Assembly (NCBI GenBank): GCA_963736445.1
Contig: CAVTOY010000012.1
Span: forward strand, 62,001-126,000
Length of the DNA: 64,000 bases
Source: Thiosocius sp963736445
GTDB taxonomy: Bacteria; Pseudomonadota; Gammaproteobacteria; Chromatiales; Chromatiaceae
Direction: 5' to 3'
Under the pieces are notes generated by a model, which made no database searches, was not told where the DNA came from, and was given only the letters and a program-made list of their open reading frames with translations. Of this stretch, positions 51,778 to 59,783 are shown in pieces (within the stretch, counting starts at the first letter, position 1; each line of letters opens with the position of its first letter). The translations under genes and the position numbers were made by a program.

Positions 51778-53223
51778 ATGCACGACATCATGAAAAACCG
51801 AACCCAATTCCAGACGCTCGGCTGGCTATTTGCGCTGTTGCTGGCGGCCGGTACGTCTCAGGCGGACAGGCTACCGGATTTCACGGAGCTCTCTGCGGCA
51901 AACAGCCCCGCGGTGGTCAATATCAGCACGCAGCAAAAAAGCGTGGTGCGGCGAAGCATGCCTAAGGATTTCAAGCTCCCGGATATCCCGGAGGGGTCGC
52001 CGTTCAACGAGTTGTTCAAGCACTTTTTTGGCGAAGGAGAGGGCGGGATCGAGGATTTCGGGGAGCGCGAGAGTCGATCACTCGGATCCGGTTTTGTGAT
52101 TTCTCCAGACGGTTACATCCTGACCAATCATCACGTCGTGGCAGATGCCGACGAGATCCAGGTGCGTTTCAGTGATCGGCGCTTCTATGATGCCAAGGTC
52201 ATAGGCTCGGACAAGGGCAGTGACGTCGCCTTGATCAAGATCGACGCAACCGACCTTCCGACCGTTAAGGTAGGCAAAAGTAGCGACCTCAAGGTCGGAG
52301 AATGGGTGCTCGCTATTGGCTCGCCATTCGGTTTTGACCACACCGTAACGGCGGGAATCGTCAGCGCGAAGGGACGCAGCCTGCCCAGCGAGAACTATGT
52401 GCCATTCATCCAGACTGACGTGGCGATCAATCCGGGCAACTCTGGGGGTCCGTTGATCAACCTCGACGGCGAGGTAATAGGTATCAATTCGCAGATTTAT
52501 AGCCGCACCGGCGGTTTTATGGGGCTGTCCTTTGCCATCCCCATTGAGCTTGCGGTGAATGTCGCCGATCAACTCCGCGAGAACGGTAAGGTGGCACGCG
52601 GTTACCTTGGCGTGCTAATTCAGGATGTCGATCGAAACCTTGCCGAGTCCTTTGGACTTGATCAGCCACACGGCGCGTTGGTGTCACGGATCATGCCCGA
52701 TTCGCCCGCAGAAAAGGCCGGTTTGCAGGTCGGCGACGTCATTCTGGCGTTCAACGACACGAAACTGCTGAACTCGAGCCAGCTGCCGCCTCTGGTAGGG
52801 ACCACCCGTATCGATGAGAAGGCCACCTTGCGGGTCTTGCGTAACGGCAAGCAGCGCAATGTCGACGTCTTCGTCGGCCGGCTGGCGGATGACGAGCCCG
52901 AGGCACAGCAGATACCCGCGAAGGCCGAGCCCGCCCAGATCGAGCAGCTGGGGCTCGCGGTGATCGATATCCAGCCTGAAGTCCGTGAGGAGCTGGGCTT
53001 GGAGGAAAGCGGCGGTGCGCTGATCAGCGATATTTCACCGGGCGCTGCCCAGGATGCCGGTATTCGACGCGGCGACATCGTCCTGATGTTCGACGGCGTC
53101 GAGGTAAAGAATGCGGGGCACCTGCGTGAGCTGATCGAGTCTGCAGATGAGAAGCGCACTGTTGCGGTACTGGTGAGGCGCGGCGACAACCCGTTATTCA
53201 TGGCGCTGCGCCTGCCAGGCTAG
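51778..53223 (+). CDS. mucD: Periplasmic serine protease MucD/DegP (HtrA)
   Basis: Envelope quality-control protease, 481 residues. A signal peptide (LGWLFALLLAAGTSQA) is followed by the trypsin-like domain with catalytic H119 (LTNHHVV), D149 (SDVALIKI) and S222 (NPGNSGGPL), then two PDZ domains (about 285-370 and 395-475: RGYLGVLIQDVDRN, SGGALISDISPGAA). Being the last gene of the rpoE-rse string, it is a direct sigma-E target and resembles pseudomonad MucD. ATG 51790 is an alternative start. Confidence 0.96.
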   Translation: MHDIMKNRTQFQTLGWLFALLLAAGTSQADRLPDFTELSAANSPAVVNISTQQKSVVRRSMPKDFKLPDIPEGSPFNELFKHFFGEGEGGIEDFGERESRSLGSGFVISPDGYILTNHHVVADADEIQVRFSDRRFYDAKVIGSDKGSDVALIKIDATDLPTVKVGKSSDLKVGEWVLAIGSPFGFDHTVTAGIVSAKGRSLPSENYVPFIQTDVAINPGNSGGPLINLDGEVIGINSQIYSRTGGFMGLSFAIPIELAVNVADQLRENGKVARGYLGVLIQDVDRNLAESFGLDQPHGALVSRIMPDSPAEKAGLQVGDVILAFNDTKLLNSSQLPPLVGTTRIDEKATLRVLRNGKQRNVDVFVGRLADDEPEAQQIPAKAEPAQIEQLGLAVIDIQPEVREELGLEESGGALISDISPGAAQDAGIRRGDIVLMFDGVEVKNAGHLRELIESADEKRTVAVLVRRGDNPLFMALRLPG

Positions 53224-53228
53224 TCCGA

Positions 53229-53480
53229 TTGTCGGATCTGGTGTGCTACTACCGCGATGGCTGCCACCTCTGTGAAGAGCTGGCGGCCTTGCTCTACCGC
53301 CGGTGGCCCGCGCAGGCGGAGCTCGTGGAGTGGCGTGATGTCGACCAGCGTGACGAATGGCGCGAGGCCTATGGTGCGTTGGTCCCGGTGCTGCTGGCCG
53401 GCACACAGACTATCTGCAAACTGGTGCCCGACCAAGAGCGTCTGGCGGAGTATTTCGGTGGCATGGTGAATCCGCTATAA
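53229..53480 (+). CDS. Glutaredoxin-like protein (DUF836)
   Basis: An 83-residue thioredoxin-fold protein with a redox C-x-x-C (YRDGCHLCEEL) near the N-terminus and the cis-Pro region GALVPVLLAG. It is read from TTG 53229, five bases after the mucD stop; no ATG is available before the CxxC. Genes of this kind sit between degP/mucD and lepA in related organisms. Its partner is unknown. Confidence 0.85.
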   Translation: MSDLVCYYRDGCHLCEELAALLYRRWPAQAELVEWRDVDQRDEWREAYGALVPVLLAGTQTICKLVPDQERLAEYFGGMVNPL

Positions 53481-53510
53481 TCCAAGCGCGCGAGCGGCGG
53501 TTCGCAGCTA

Positions 53511-53544
53511 AAACGGAACTTTCCGTCGGAAAGTTCCGTTTTTT
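53511..53544 (+). terminator. Strong rho-independent terminator before lepA
   Basis: A perfect 14-bp stem (53511-53524 and 53528-53541; AAACGGAACTTTCC and its complement) with a GTC loop runs into a T-tract ending at 53544. It closes the rpoE-rseABC-mucD-glutaredoxin transcript 31 bases after the last stop and separates it from lepA. Confidence 0.93.
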
Positions 53545-53575
53545 CGTACGCCCCGGCTCCCCTTGACGGACCTCC

Positions 53576-55381
53576 ATGACCGATCTCAGCCACATCAGAA
53601 ACTTTTCCATTATCGCGCATATCGACCATGGGAAATCGACCATCGCCGATCGCTTCATCCAGCTGTGCGGCGGCTTGAGCGAGCGCGAAATGGAAAACCA
53701 GGTGCTCGATTCCATGGACCTGGAGCGCGAGCGCGGGATCACCATCAAGGCCCAGTCGGTAACCCTGAACTACGTCGCCAAAAGCGGTGAGACCTACCAG
53801 CTCAACTTTATCGATACGCCGGGACACGTAGATTTCTCCTACGAAGTATCGCGCTCGCTGGCAGCCTGCGAGGGGGCGCTCCTGGTGGTCGATGCCGCGC
53901 AGGGCGTGGAGGCCCAGAGTGTCGCCAACTGCTACACCGCGATCGAGCAGGGCCTGGAGGTCTTGCCGGTCCTCAATAAGATCGATCTGCCGTCGGCAGA
54001 ACCCGAGCGCGTGGTAACCGAGATCGAAGAGATCATCGGCATAGAGGCCGCTGACGCCCTGCACGTGAGCGCCAAGACCGGCCTGGGCATCCCAGATCTT
54101 CTGGAAGCGCTTGTTGCGCACATACCGCCCCCCCGTGGCGACGTCAATGCGCCACTCCAGGCGCTGATCATCGATTCGTGGTTCGACTCCTATGTCGGCG
54201 TCATTTCGCTGATCCGGGTAGTCAACGGCACCATCAGGCCCAAGGACAAGATGCGGGTCATGTCAACGGGACGCGTCTATCAGGTGGAGAAAGTGGGTGT
54301 ATTTGCGCCCAAGCGCCTGGCAAAGAACGCGCTCGGTACCGGGGAGGTAGGGTTCGTCATCGCCGGCATCAAGGAGGTGGATGGTGCCCCGGTCGGTGAC
54401 ACATTGACCCTGGAAAACGACCGGGCCGCCAAGCCGCTGCCAGGCTTTCGTGCGGTGCACCCGCGCGTATTCGCGGGCCTCTATCCGGTTAGCTCCGACG
54501 ACTACGATGCTTTTCGCGATGCGCTGCAGAAGCTCAAGCTCAACGATGCAGCCTTGCATTACGAACCGGAGACCTCGCAGGCACTTGGCTTCGGCTTTCG
54601 CTGTGGTTTCCTCGGAATGCTGCATATGGAGATCGTTCAGGAGCGGCTGGAGCGTGAGTACGATTTAGACCTGATAACGACCGCACCGACCGTTATCTAT
54701 CAAGTCGAGACGAACGATGGCAGCGTCATACAGATCGACAACCCGGCCGCATTGCCGGATGCCGGCAAGTACCGGGAGATTCGCGAGCCCATCATTGAGG
54801 CCCACATCCTGGTGCCGCAGGGCCATTTGGGAAATGTCATAGGTCTGTGCGTCGAGAAGCGTGGCACGCAAAAGAACCTCCAGTATCTGGGCGGACAGGT
54901 TCAACTGGTCTACGAGTTGCCGATGAATGAAGTGGTACTCGATTTCTTCGACCGACTAAAGTCGGTCAGTCGCGGCTATGCCTCGTTCGAGTACGAATTT
55001 AAGCGCTTCGAGACCGCATCACTGGTAAAGCTCGACATCCTGATCAATGCCGAGCGGGTCGATGCATTGTCGCTGATTGTGCATCGCGACACGGCGGAGA
55101 CGCGCGGCCGAGAGCTCACCGAGCGGATGAAGGAAATTATTCCGCGCCAGATGTTCGAGGTCGCCATCCAGGCGGCGATTGGCAGCAAGGTCATCGCCCG
55201 CTCAACCGTCAAGGCGTTGCGCAAGAACGTGACAGCGAAGTGCTACGGAGGTGATGTTACACGCAAACGCAAGCTTCTCGAGAAACAAAAAGCCGGGAAA
55301 AAGCGCATGAAGCAGGTCGGCAGAGTCGAAATTCCACAAGAGGCGTTTCTCGCCGTGCTGCAGGTAGGCAAGGATAATTGA
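53576..55381 (+). CDS. lepA: Elongation factor 4
   Basis: Ribosome back-translocase GTPase, 601 residues. G1 is AHIDHGKST, G3 DTPGHVDFS, G4 NKID; the LepA-specific C-terminal domain includes YGGDVTRKRKLLEKQKAGKK. lepA-lepB-DUF4845-rnc-era-recO-pdxJ is the usual order. The strong terminator just upstream suggests its own promoter in the 31 bases after it or internal to the preceding genes; I cannot see one clearly. Confidence 0.98.
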   Translation: MTDLSHIRNFSIIAHIDHGKSTIADRFIQLCGGLSEREMENQVLDSMDLERERGITIKAQSVTLNYVAKSGETYQLNFIDTPGHVDFSYEVSRSLAACEGALLVVDAAQGVEAQSVANCYTAIEQGLEVLPVLNKIDLPSAEPERVVTEIEEIIGIEAADALHVSAKTGLGIPDLLEALVAHIPPPRGDVNAPLQALIIDSWFDSYVGVISLIRVVNGTIRPKDKMRVMSTGRVYQVEKVGVFAPKRLAKNALGTGEVGFVIAGIKEVDGAPVGDTLTLENDRAAKPLPGFRAVHPRVFAGLYPVSSDDYDAFRDALQKLKLNDAALHYEPETSQALGFGFRCGFLGMLHMEIVQERLEREYDLDLITTAPTVIYQVETNDGSVIQIDNPAALPDAGKYREIREPIIEAHILVPQGHLGNVIGLCVEKRGTQKNLQYLGGQVQLVYELPMNEVVLDFFDRLKSVSRGYASFEYEFKRFETASLVKLDILINAERVDALSLIVHRDTAETRGRELTERMKEIIPRQMFEVAIQAAIGSKVIARSTVKALRKNVTAKCYGGDVTRKRKLLEKQKAGKKRMKQVGRVEIPQEAFLAVLQVGKDN

Positions 55382-55430
55382 GTAGTTTTACAGACACCGC
55401 ACACGCGGTCTTTTCTGTCTAGGAAGTAGA

Positions 55431-56270
55431 ATGCAAACAACCCTGATACTCGCCTTTTTTGCCCTGCTGATCTGGGTCGTCATGACCTTTGGCATCGAAC
55501 CGGCGCTTGCCCTCGCGTCGGTCGTGAGCGGCACAGTCTGGTTGCTGTATCGGCTGATCAAGGGCAAGGGCCAGGACAAACTGCCCACGACTGTTGAGTA
55601 CGCGCGTTCATTTTTTCCCATTTTCGTGATCGTGCTCTTGTTGCGCGCCTTCCTGGTAGAGCCGTTCCGTATCCCCTCGGGTTCGATGATGCCGACCCTG
55701 CTGGTGGGTGATTTTATCCTGGTCAACAAGTTCACCTACGGGCTCCGTCTACCGGTCACCAAGACCAAGCTGGTCGATTTGGGCGAGCCCGAGCGAGGCG
55801 ATATCGTGGTCTTTCGCTGGCCGGTCAATCCGCGCCTCGATTACATCAAGCGGGTGGTCGGATTGCCGGGCGATCGTGTCCGGTATCAGAACAAGACACT
55901 GTTCATCAATGGCGAGCCGGTACCGATCGAGCCGATCGGCCAATACCGGCCGGAAGGTTCGGGAATGCGGGCGCTGGGCTCTGTCGAAGGCCGGGAGACC
56001 CTGGGTGACCGCGAGCATTCCGTGCTCATCAATCCGCTGGCACCGGATTTTAGCCCCTCCTGCGGCTTCCTGGGTTACCGCGAGGTCAGCGTGCCAGAGG
56101 GTCACTACCTTATGGTCGGGGACAACCGGGACGATAGCAACGATGGTCGCTGTTGGGGTTTCGTGCCCGAGCAGAATCTAGTGGGCAAGGCGTTCTTTAT
56201 TTGGTTGAGCTGGGATTGGCAGCGCACTGGATTCCTCGGGCTCGGCCGAATAGGCTCGATAGCGGATTGA
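55431..56270 (+). CDS. lepB: Signal peptidase I
   Basis: Membrane serine protease that removes Sec signal peptides; 279 residues. Two N-terminal transmembrane helices (about 3-42) and a third (about 62-72) precede the catalytic S85 (RIPSGSMMPTLLVGDF) and K140 (LDYIKRVVGLPGDR). The C-terminal box GDNRDDSNDGRCWGFVP is present. A short hairpin TAGCTT-TTC-AAGCTA follows the stop at 56276-56290 without a T-tract. Confidence 0.97.
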   Translation: MQTTLILAFFALLIWVVMTFGIEPALALASVVSGTVWLLYRLIKGKGQDKLPTTVEYARSFFPIFVIVLLLRAFLVEPFRIPSGSMMPTLLVGDFILVNKFTYGLRLPVTKTKLVDLGEPERGDIVVFRWPVNPRLDYIKRVVGLPGDRVRYQNKTLFINGEPVPIEPIGQYRPEGSGMRALGSVEGRETLGDREHSVLINPLAPDFSPSCGFLGYREVSVPEGHYLMVGDNRDDSNDGRCWGFVPEQNLVGKAFFIWLSWDWQRTGFLGLGRIGSIAD

Positions 56271-56341
56271 AAAAATAGCTTTTCAAGCTAGTTCGTGTAT
56301 CTGCCGTTAAACTACTAATTGTCAGCGCAGGATCCAATTTC

Positions 56342-56725
56342 ATGAACCCGAAAGCTCTGCTCAAGCAACAAACCGGTATGACGATGCTGTCCTGGCTCGT
56401 CGTGCTGGGTATCCTGGTATTTTTCATTCTGATCGGGATCAAGATGATTCCCACCTACGTCGAGAACTACTCGATCAAGCAGGTTCTCACGAATATGGAA
56501 AACGATCGTAAGGTGAGAAAGATGTCAGCCGGGGAAATGAAGAAATCCTTCATCAAGCGCCTGAAGATCAATAGCGTCTACGAATTCGACCGGGACTCGA
56601 TCAAGCTCAAGAAAGAGAAGTTCGGTACCCGTTTCATCGTGGATTACGAGGTGCGTAAACCCGTTGCCGGCAATGTGTCTATCATGATGGTGTTTTCCGA
56701 GTCGGCGCTGATCCCGCCCCCATGA
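56342..56725 (+). CDS. DUF4845 membrane protein
   Basis: A 127-residue protein with an N-terminal pilin-like stretch: QQTGMTMLSWLVVLGILVFFILIGIK, a single transmembrane helix. Its soluble tail (YSIKQVLTNMENDRKVRKMS) and ending (MVFSESALIPPP) match the small proteins always found between lepB and rnc in betaproteobacteria and gammaproteobacteria. Function is unknown. It overlaps rnc by four bases. Confidence 0.88.
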   Translation: MNPKALLKQQTGMTMLSWLVVLGILVFFILIGIKMIPTYVENYSIKQVLTNMENDRKVRKMSAGEMKKSFIKRLKINSVYEFDRDSIKLKKEKFGTRFIVDYEVRKPVAGNVSIMMVFSESALIPPP

Positions 56726-57390
56726 AGCGATTGCAGGAGCGCATCGCTTATGAATTCGACGACATAGGACTACTCGAAAGGGCCCTTACGCATCGCAGTC
56801 TCGGCGCCAAGAATAACGAGCGCCTGGAGTTTCTCGGCGACGCGATACTCGGCTTTGAAGTGGCCGATAATCTTTACGTCCATATGGCTGATGCCAGCGA
56901 GGGGCAGCTCAGTCGTATGCGCGCCCACATGGTCAAGCGGGAGACCCTGGCCCACATAGCCCGTGAGCTGCAATTGAGTAGCATTCTCAAATTGGGGCCT
57001 GGCGAGCTACGCAGTGGCGGCCAGACGCGCGATTCTATTCTCGCGGATGCCGTCGAGGCGATCATCGCCGCGGTCTACCTTGATGGCGGTATGGAGCAAG
57101 CGCGGGCCCTGGTGCGGCGATTATTGGGTGATCGGCTGACCGATCCAACGCCCGAGGCGCGAAAAAAGGACCCCAAGACCCGGTTGCAGGAGCTTCTGCA
57201 GGCGCTGGGAAAACCACTGCCCAGGTATGACGTAATCGACATCAGCGGAGATCAACACGATCAGATGTTCAGAGTGGTCTGCCGTACGGGGCTCACCGAA
57301 GATACCGAGGGCGAAGGTGCGAGCCGCCGCAGGGCCGAACAAGCTGCGGCGCGCGCCATGTTGCACCAGCTGGAGGGTGCCACCTCATGA
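56722..57390 (+). CDS. rnc: Ribonuclease III
   Basis: Double-strand RNA endonuclease, 222 residues. The signature NNERLEFLGDAILG holds E36 and D40, and the second acidic set is in DSILADAVEAIIAAVYLDGG. A C-terminal dsRBD (DPKTRLQELLQALGKPLPRYDV...GEGASRRRAEQAAARAML) is present. It overlaps era by four bases, as usual. Confidence 0.97.
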   Translation: MKRLQERIAYEFDDIGLLERALTHRSLGAKNNERLEFLGDAILGFEVADNLYVHMADASEGQLSRMRAHMVKRETLAHIARELQLSSILKLGPGELRSGGQTRDSILADAVEAIIAAVYLDGGMEQARALVRRLLGDRLTDPTPEARKKDPKTRLQELLQALGKPLPRYDVIDISGDQHDQMFRVVCRTGLTEDTEGEGASRRRAEQAAARAMLHQLEGATS

Positions 57391-58274
57391 GTTTTCACAG
57401 CGGGTATGCCGCCTTGGTCGGACGGCCGAACGTCGGCAAATCCACGCTGCTGAACTGCCTCATCGGCCAGAAGCTTGCCATTACCTCGCACAAGCCTCAG
57501 ACCACGAGGCACCGTATTCTCGGCATCCTATCGCAGGACAGCGGGCAGGTCGTCTTCGTAGATACGCCGGGGATACACGATCGCGGCGACAAGGCGATGG
57601 GCCATTATCTGAATCGGACCGCATACAGCGCCCTGCTCGACGTCGATGTGATCGTTTTCGTGGTTCAGGCGCTGGCCTGGACCCGCGAAGATGAACGTGT
57701 ACTCAGTGCGATCGGGAAAGCGGCCGTGCCGACCATCGCGGTGGTCAACAAGGTCGACCTCGTCGAACCCAAAGACCAGCTCCTGCCATTTCTGCAGGAT
57801 CTCAGCGATCGCTACACCTTTGACGACATCGTACCGGTATCGGCGCTGCGCCAGGACAATACGCAGGCATTGATCCAGGCGGTCCTGCGCCGGCTGCCGG
57901 AGGGGGAGGCGGTCTTTCCCGATGACCAGATCACCGATCGTTCGCAACGTTTTTTCGCCGCAGAGCTGCTGCGGGAACAGATCACCCGGCGCTATCATCG
58001 CGAACTGCCGTATGCGGTGACCGTCGAGATCGAGCGCTTCGAGGAAGCCGACGGCCGCTACAGTATTGCTGCGCTAATCTGGGTAGAACGCGAAGGGCAG
58101 CGAGCAATTCTGCTCGGCAAGGATGGACAGGCGATGAAAGAAACGGCGACCGCTGCGCGCAAGGCAATGAACGACTTCTTCCAGACCCGTGTGCATCTGG
58201 AGGTCTGGATCAAAGTCAAAAAGAGTTGGTCAAGCGACGAGGCCAGCCTGGTCAAACTCGGTTATTCGGACTGA
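57387..58274 (+). CDS. era: GTPase Era
   Basis: 16S rRNA-binding GTPase in 30S maturation, 295 residues. G1 is GRPNVGKSTLLN, G2 region KPQTTRHRILGI, G3 DTPGIH, G4 NKVD; the C-terminal KH domain includes EGQRAILLGKDGQAMKETATAAR. It is coupled to rnc and followed closely by recO. Confidence 0.97.
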   Translation: MSFHSGYAALVGRPNVGKSTLLNCLIGQKLAITSHKPQTTRHRILGILSQDSGQVVFVDTPGIHDRGDKAMGHYLNRTAYSALLDVDVIVFVVQALAWTREDERVLSAIGKAAVPTIAVVNKVDLVEPKDQLLPFLQDLSDRYTFDDIVPVSALRQDNTQALIQAVLRRLPEGEAVFPDDQITDRSQRFFAAELLREQITRRYHRELPYAVTVEIERFEEADGRYSIAALIWVEREGQRAILLGKDGQAMKETATAARKAMNDFFQTRVHLEVWIKVKKSWSSDEASLVKLGYSD

Positions 58275-58278
58275 CGGG

Positions 58279-58965
58279 TTGCAAGCTGCCAATCTGCAGG
58301 CTGCCTATATACTGCATGCTCGGCGCTATGGTGACAGCAGCCTGCTGATAGAACTTCTGGCGCGCAATAGCGGCCGTGTGGCATGTGTCGCCAAGGGGGC
58401 GCTGCGGGCAAGGCGCCGGCAGACGCCCGTACAGGCCTTCCAACCATTAGAGGTCGCATTAAGCGGGCGCGGCGAGGTGCTAACGTTGAGCAGGGCGGAA
58501 TCTTGCGGTCATCTCCGACCCCTGACCGGGCGCAACCTGTACTGTGGTCTGTATTTGAATGAACTGGTGCAGCAGCTGACTGCGCGCCAAGATGCCTGTG
58601 TGGCACTGTTTGAGGACTATGGTTCGGCGATCCGGGGACTCAGCGAGCGCTTGCCCGCTGAACCTGTGCTGCGTCGATTCGAGGTGCAGATGCTTAGGCA
58701 TCTTGGTATCGGCCTGCTGCTTGAACAGGACAGCCAGGGGCAGCCGCTTGAAGCAACCAACCGCTACACTTACGAGGTGCAGACGGGCGCCGTCCCGAGC
58801 GCGGGAAGCTCGGTTGGCACCGTGAGTGGGCGGACCTTGTTGGCGCTGAGGCAGGGCCAGTTTGACGAAACAGCGACATTGCGCGAGGCACGGCAGCTGA
58901 TGCGCCGAATTCTCGATCATCATCTCGATGGCCGCCCGCTGCGCAGTAGGGAGTTGTTCCGTTGA
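58279..58965 (+). CDS. recO: DNA repair protein RecO
   Basis: Recombination mediator that loads RecA with RecR; 228 residues. It matches the N-terminal OB-fold pattern (QAAYILHARRYGDSSLLIELLARNSGRVACVAKGALRARR) and the C-terminal helices with LYLNELVQQLTARQD. No ATG lies near the N-terminus, so TTG 58279, five bases after the era stop, is the best start; the open frame continues upstream into era. The zinc cysteines of some RecO proteins are absent, as in many gammaproteobacteria. Confidence 0.9.
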   Translation: MQAANLQAAYILHARRYGDSSLLIELLARNSGRVACVAKGALRARRRQTPVQAFQPLEVALSGRGEVLTLSRAESCGHLRPLTGRNLYCGLYLNELVQQLTARQDACVALFEDYGSAIRGLSERLPAEPVLRRFEVQMLRHLGIGLLLEQDSQGQPLEATNRYTYEVQTGAVPSAGSSVGTVSGRTLLALRQGQFDETATLREARQLMRRILDHHLDGRPLRSRELFR

Positions 58966-59011
58966 TGGCACGCAATCTGACTAATACCAAATCATCGATG
59001 AACCTGGCACC

Positions 59012-59743
59012 ATGAACCGTTACGAAAGACTCCTTGGCGTGAATATCGACCACGTCGCGACGCTGCGACAGGCGCGGGGGACGCGTTTTCCAGAACCAAT
59101 TCAGGCGGCCCTGGTGGCTGAGCAGGCAGGCGCAGATTCGATTACGCTGCACTTGCGGGAAGACAGACGCCATATTCAGGATCGCGATGTGGAGATGTTG
59201 TCTACGGTGTTGCAGACACGCATGAACCTGGAGATGGCGGCGACCCCCGAGATGCTGCGCATTGCGACACGAATCCGTCCTCGGGATTGTTGCCTGGTAC
59301 CCGAAAAGCGCGAGGAACTCACGACCGAAGGCGGCCTGGATGTTGCCGGCGGGATCGCGTACCTGAAGGATTATTGCGCTGAATTGGCCGCTGCCGGTAT
59401 ACGCGTGTCGCTATTTATCGACGCTGACCCCGAGCAGTTGGAGGCCGCGGTGGAGACCGGCGTCCCGGTAATCGAACTCCACACCGGACACTACGCCGAG
59501 GCCCGTGACCCGATGACCAGAGAGCGGTCTTTGGGGCGAATCGCCAATGCGGTCAGTCAGGGGCTGCACCTGGGTCTGCAAGTCAATGCCGGACACGGAC
59601 TGGACTATCACAACATCAAGGCAGTCGCCGCTATCGACGGGATTCTCGAATTCAATATCGGCCACGCCATCGTCAGCCGCGCGGTGTTTTCCAGTCTGTA
59701 TGCCGCGGTGGCGGATATGAAGCGCCTGCTGCAACCGGCATGA
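59012..59743 (+). CDS. pdxJ: Pyridoxine 5'-phosphate synthase
   Basis: Makes pyridoxine phosphate from aminoacetone phosphate and deoxyxylulose phosphate; 243 residues. The N-terminal LLGVNIDHVATLRQARGT, ADSITLHLREDRRHIQDRD, CLVPEKREELTTEGG, IELHTGHYAEA and LGLQVNAGHGLDYHNI are hallmark blocks of the barrel. It follows recO as in E. coli. Confidence 0.98.
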   Translation: MNRYERLLGVNIDHVATLRQARGTRFPEPIQAALVAEQAGADSITLHLREDRRHIQDRDVEMLSTVLQTRMNLEMAATPEMLRIATRIRPRDCCLVPEKREELTTEGGLDVAGGIAYLKDYCAELAAAGIRVSLFIDADPEQLEAAVETGVPVIELHTGHYAEARDPMTRERSLGRIANAVSQGLHLGLQVNAGHGLDYHNIKAVAAIDGILEFNIGHAIVSRAVFSSLYAAVADMKRLLQPA

Positions 59744-59765
59744 ATCAACTTGCCTGTGATCGACT

Positions 59766-59783
59766 GGTGCAATTTGCAGGCTA
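59766..59783. repeat. Single end of the TAGCCTGCA repeat family at the barA stop
   Basis: GGTGCAATTTGCAGGCTA matches 16 of 18 bases of the right end of the 17848-18029 element. On the minus strand its terminal TAG is the stop codon of the barA-type gene (59781-59783). It sits between convergent pdxJ and barA, and no second end is nearby. Confidence 0.55.
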
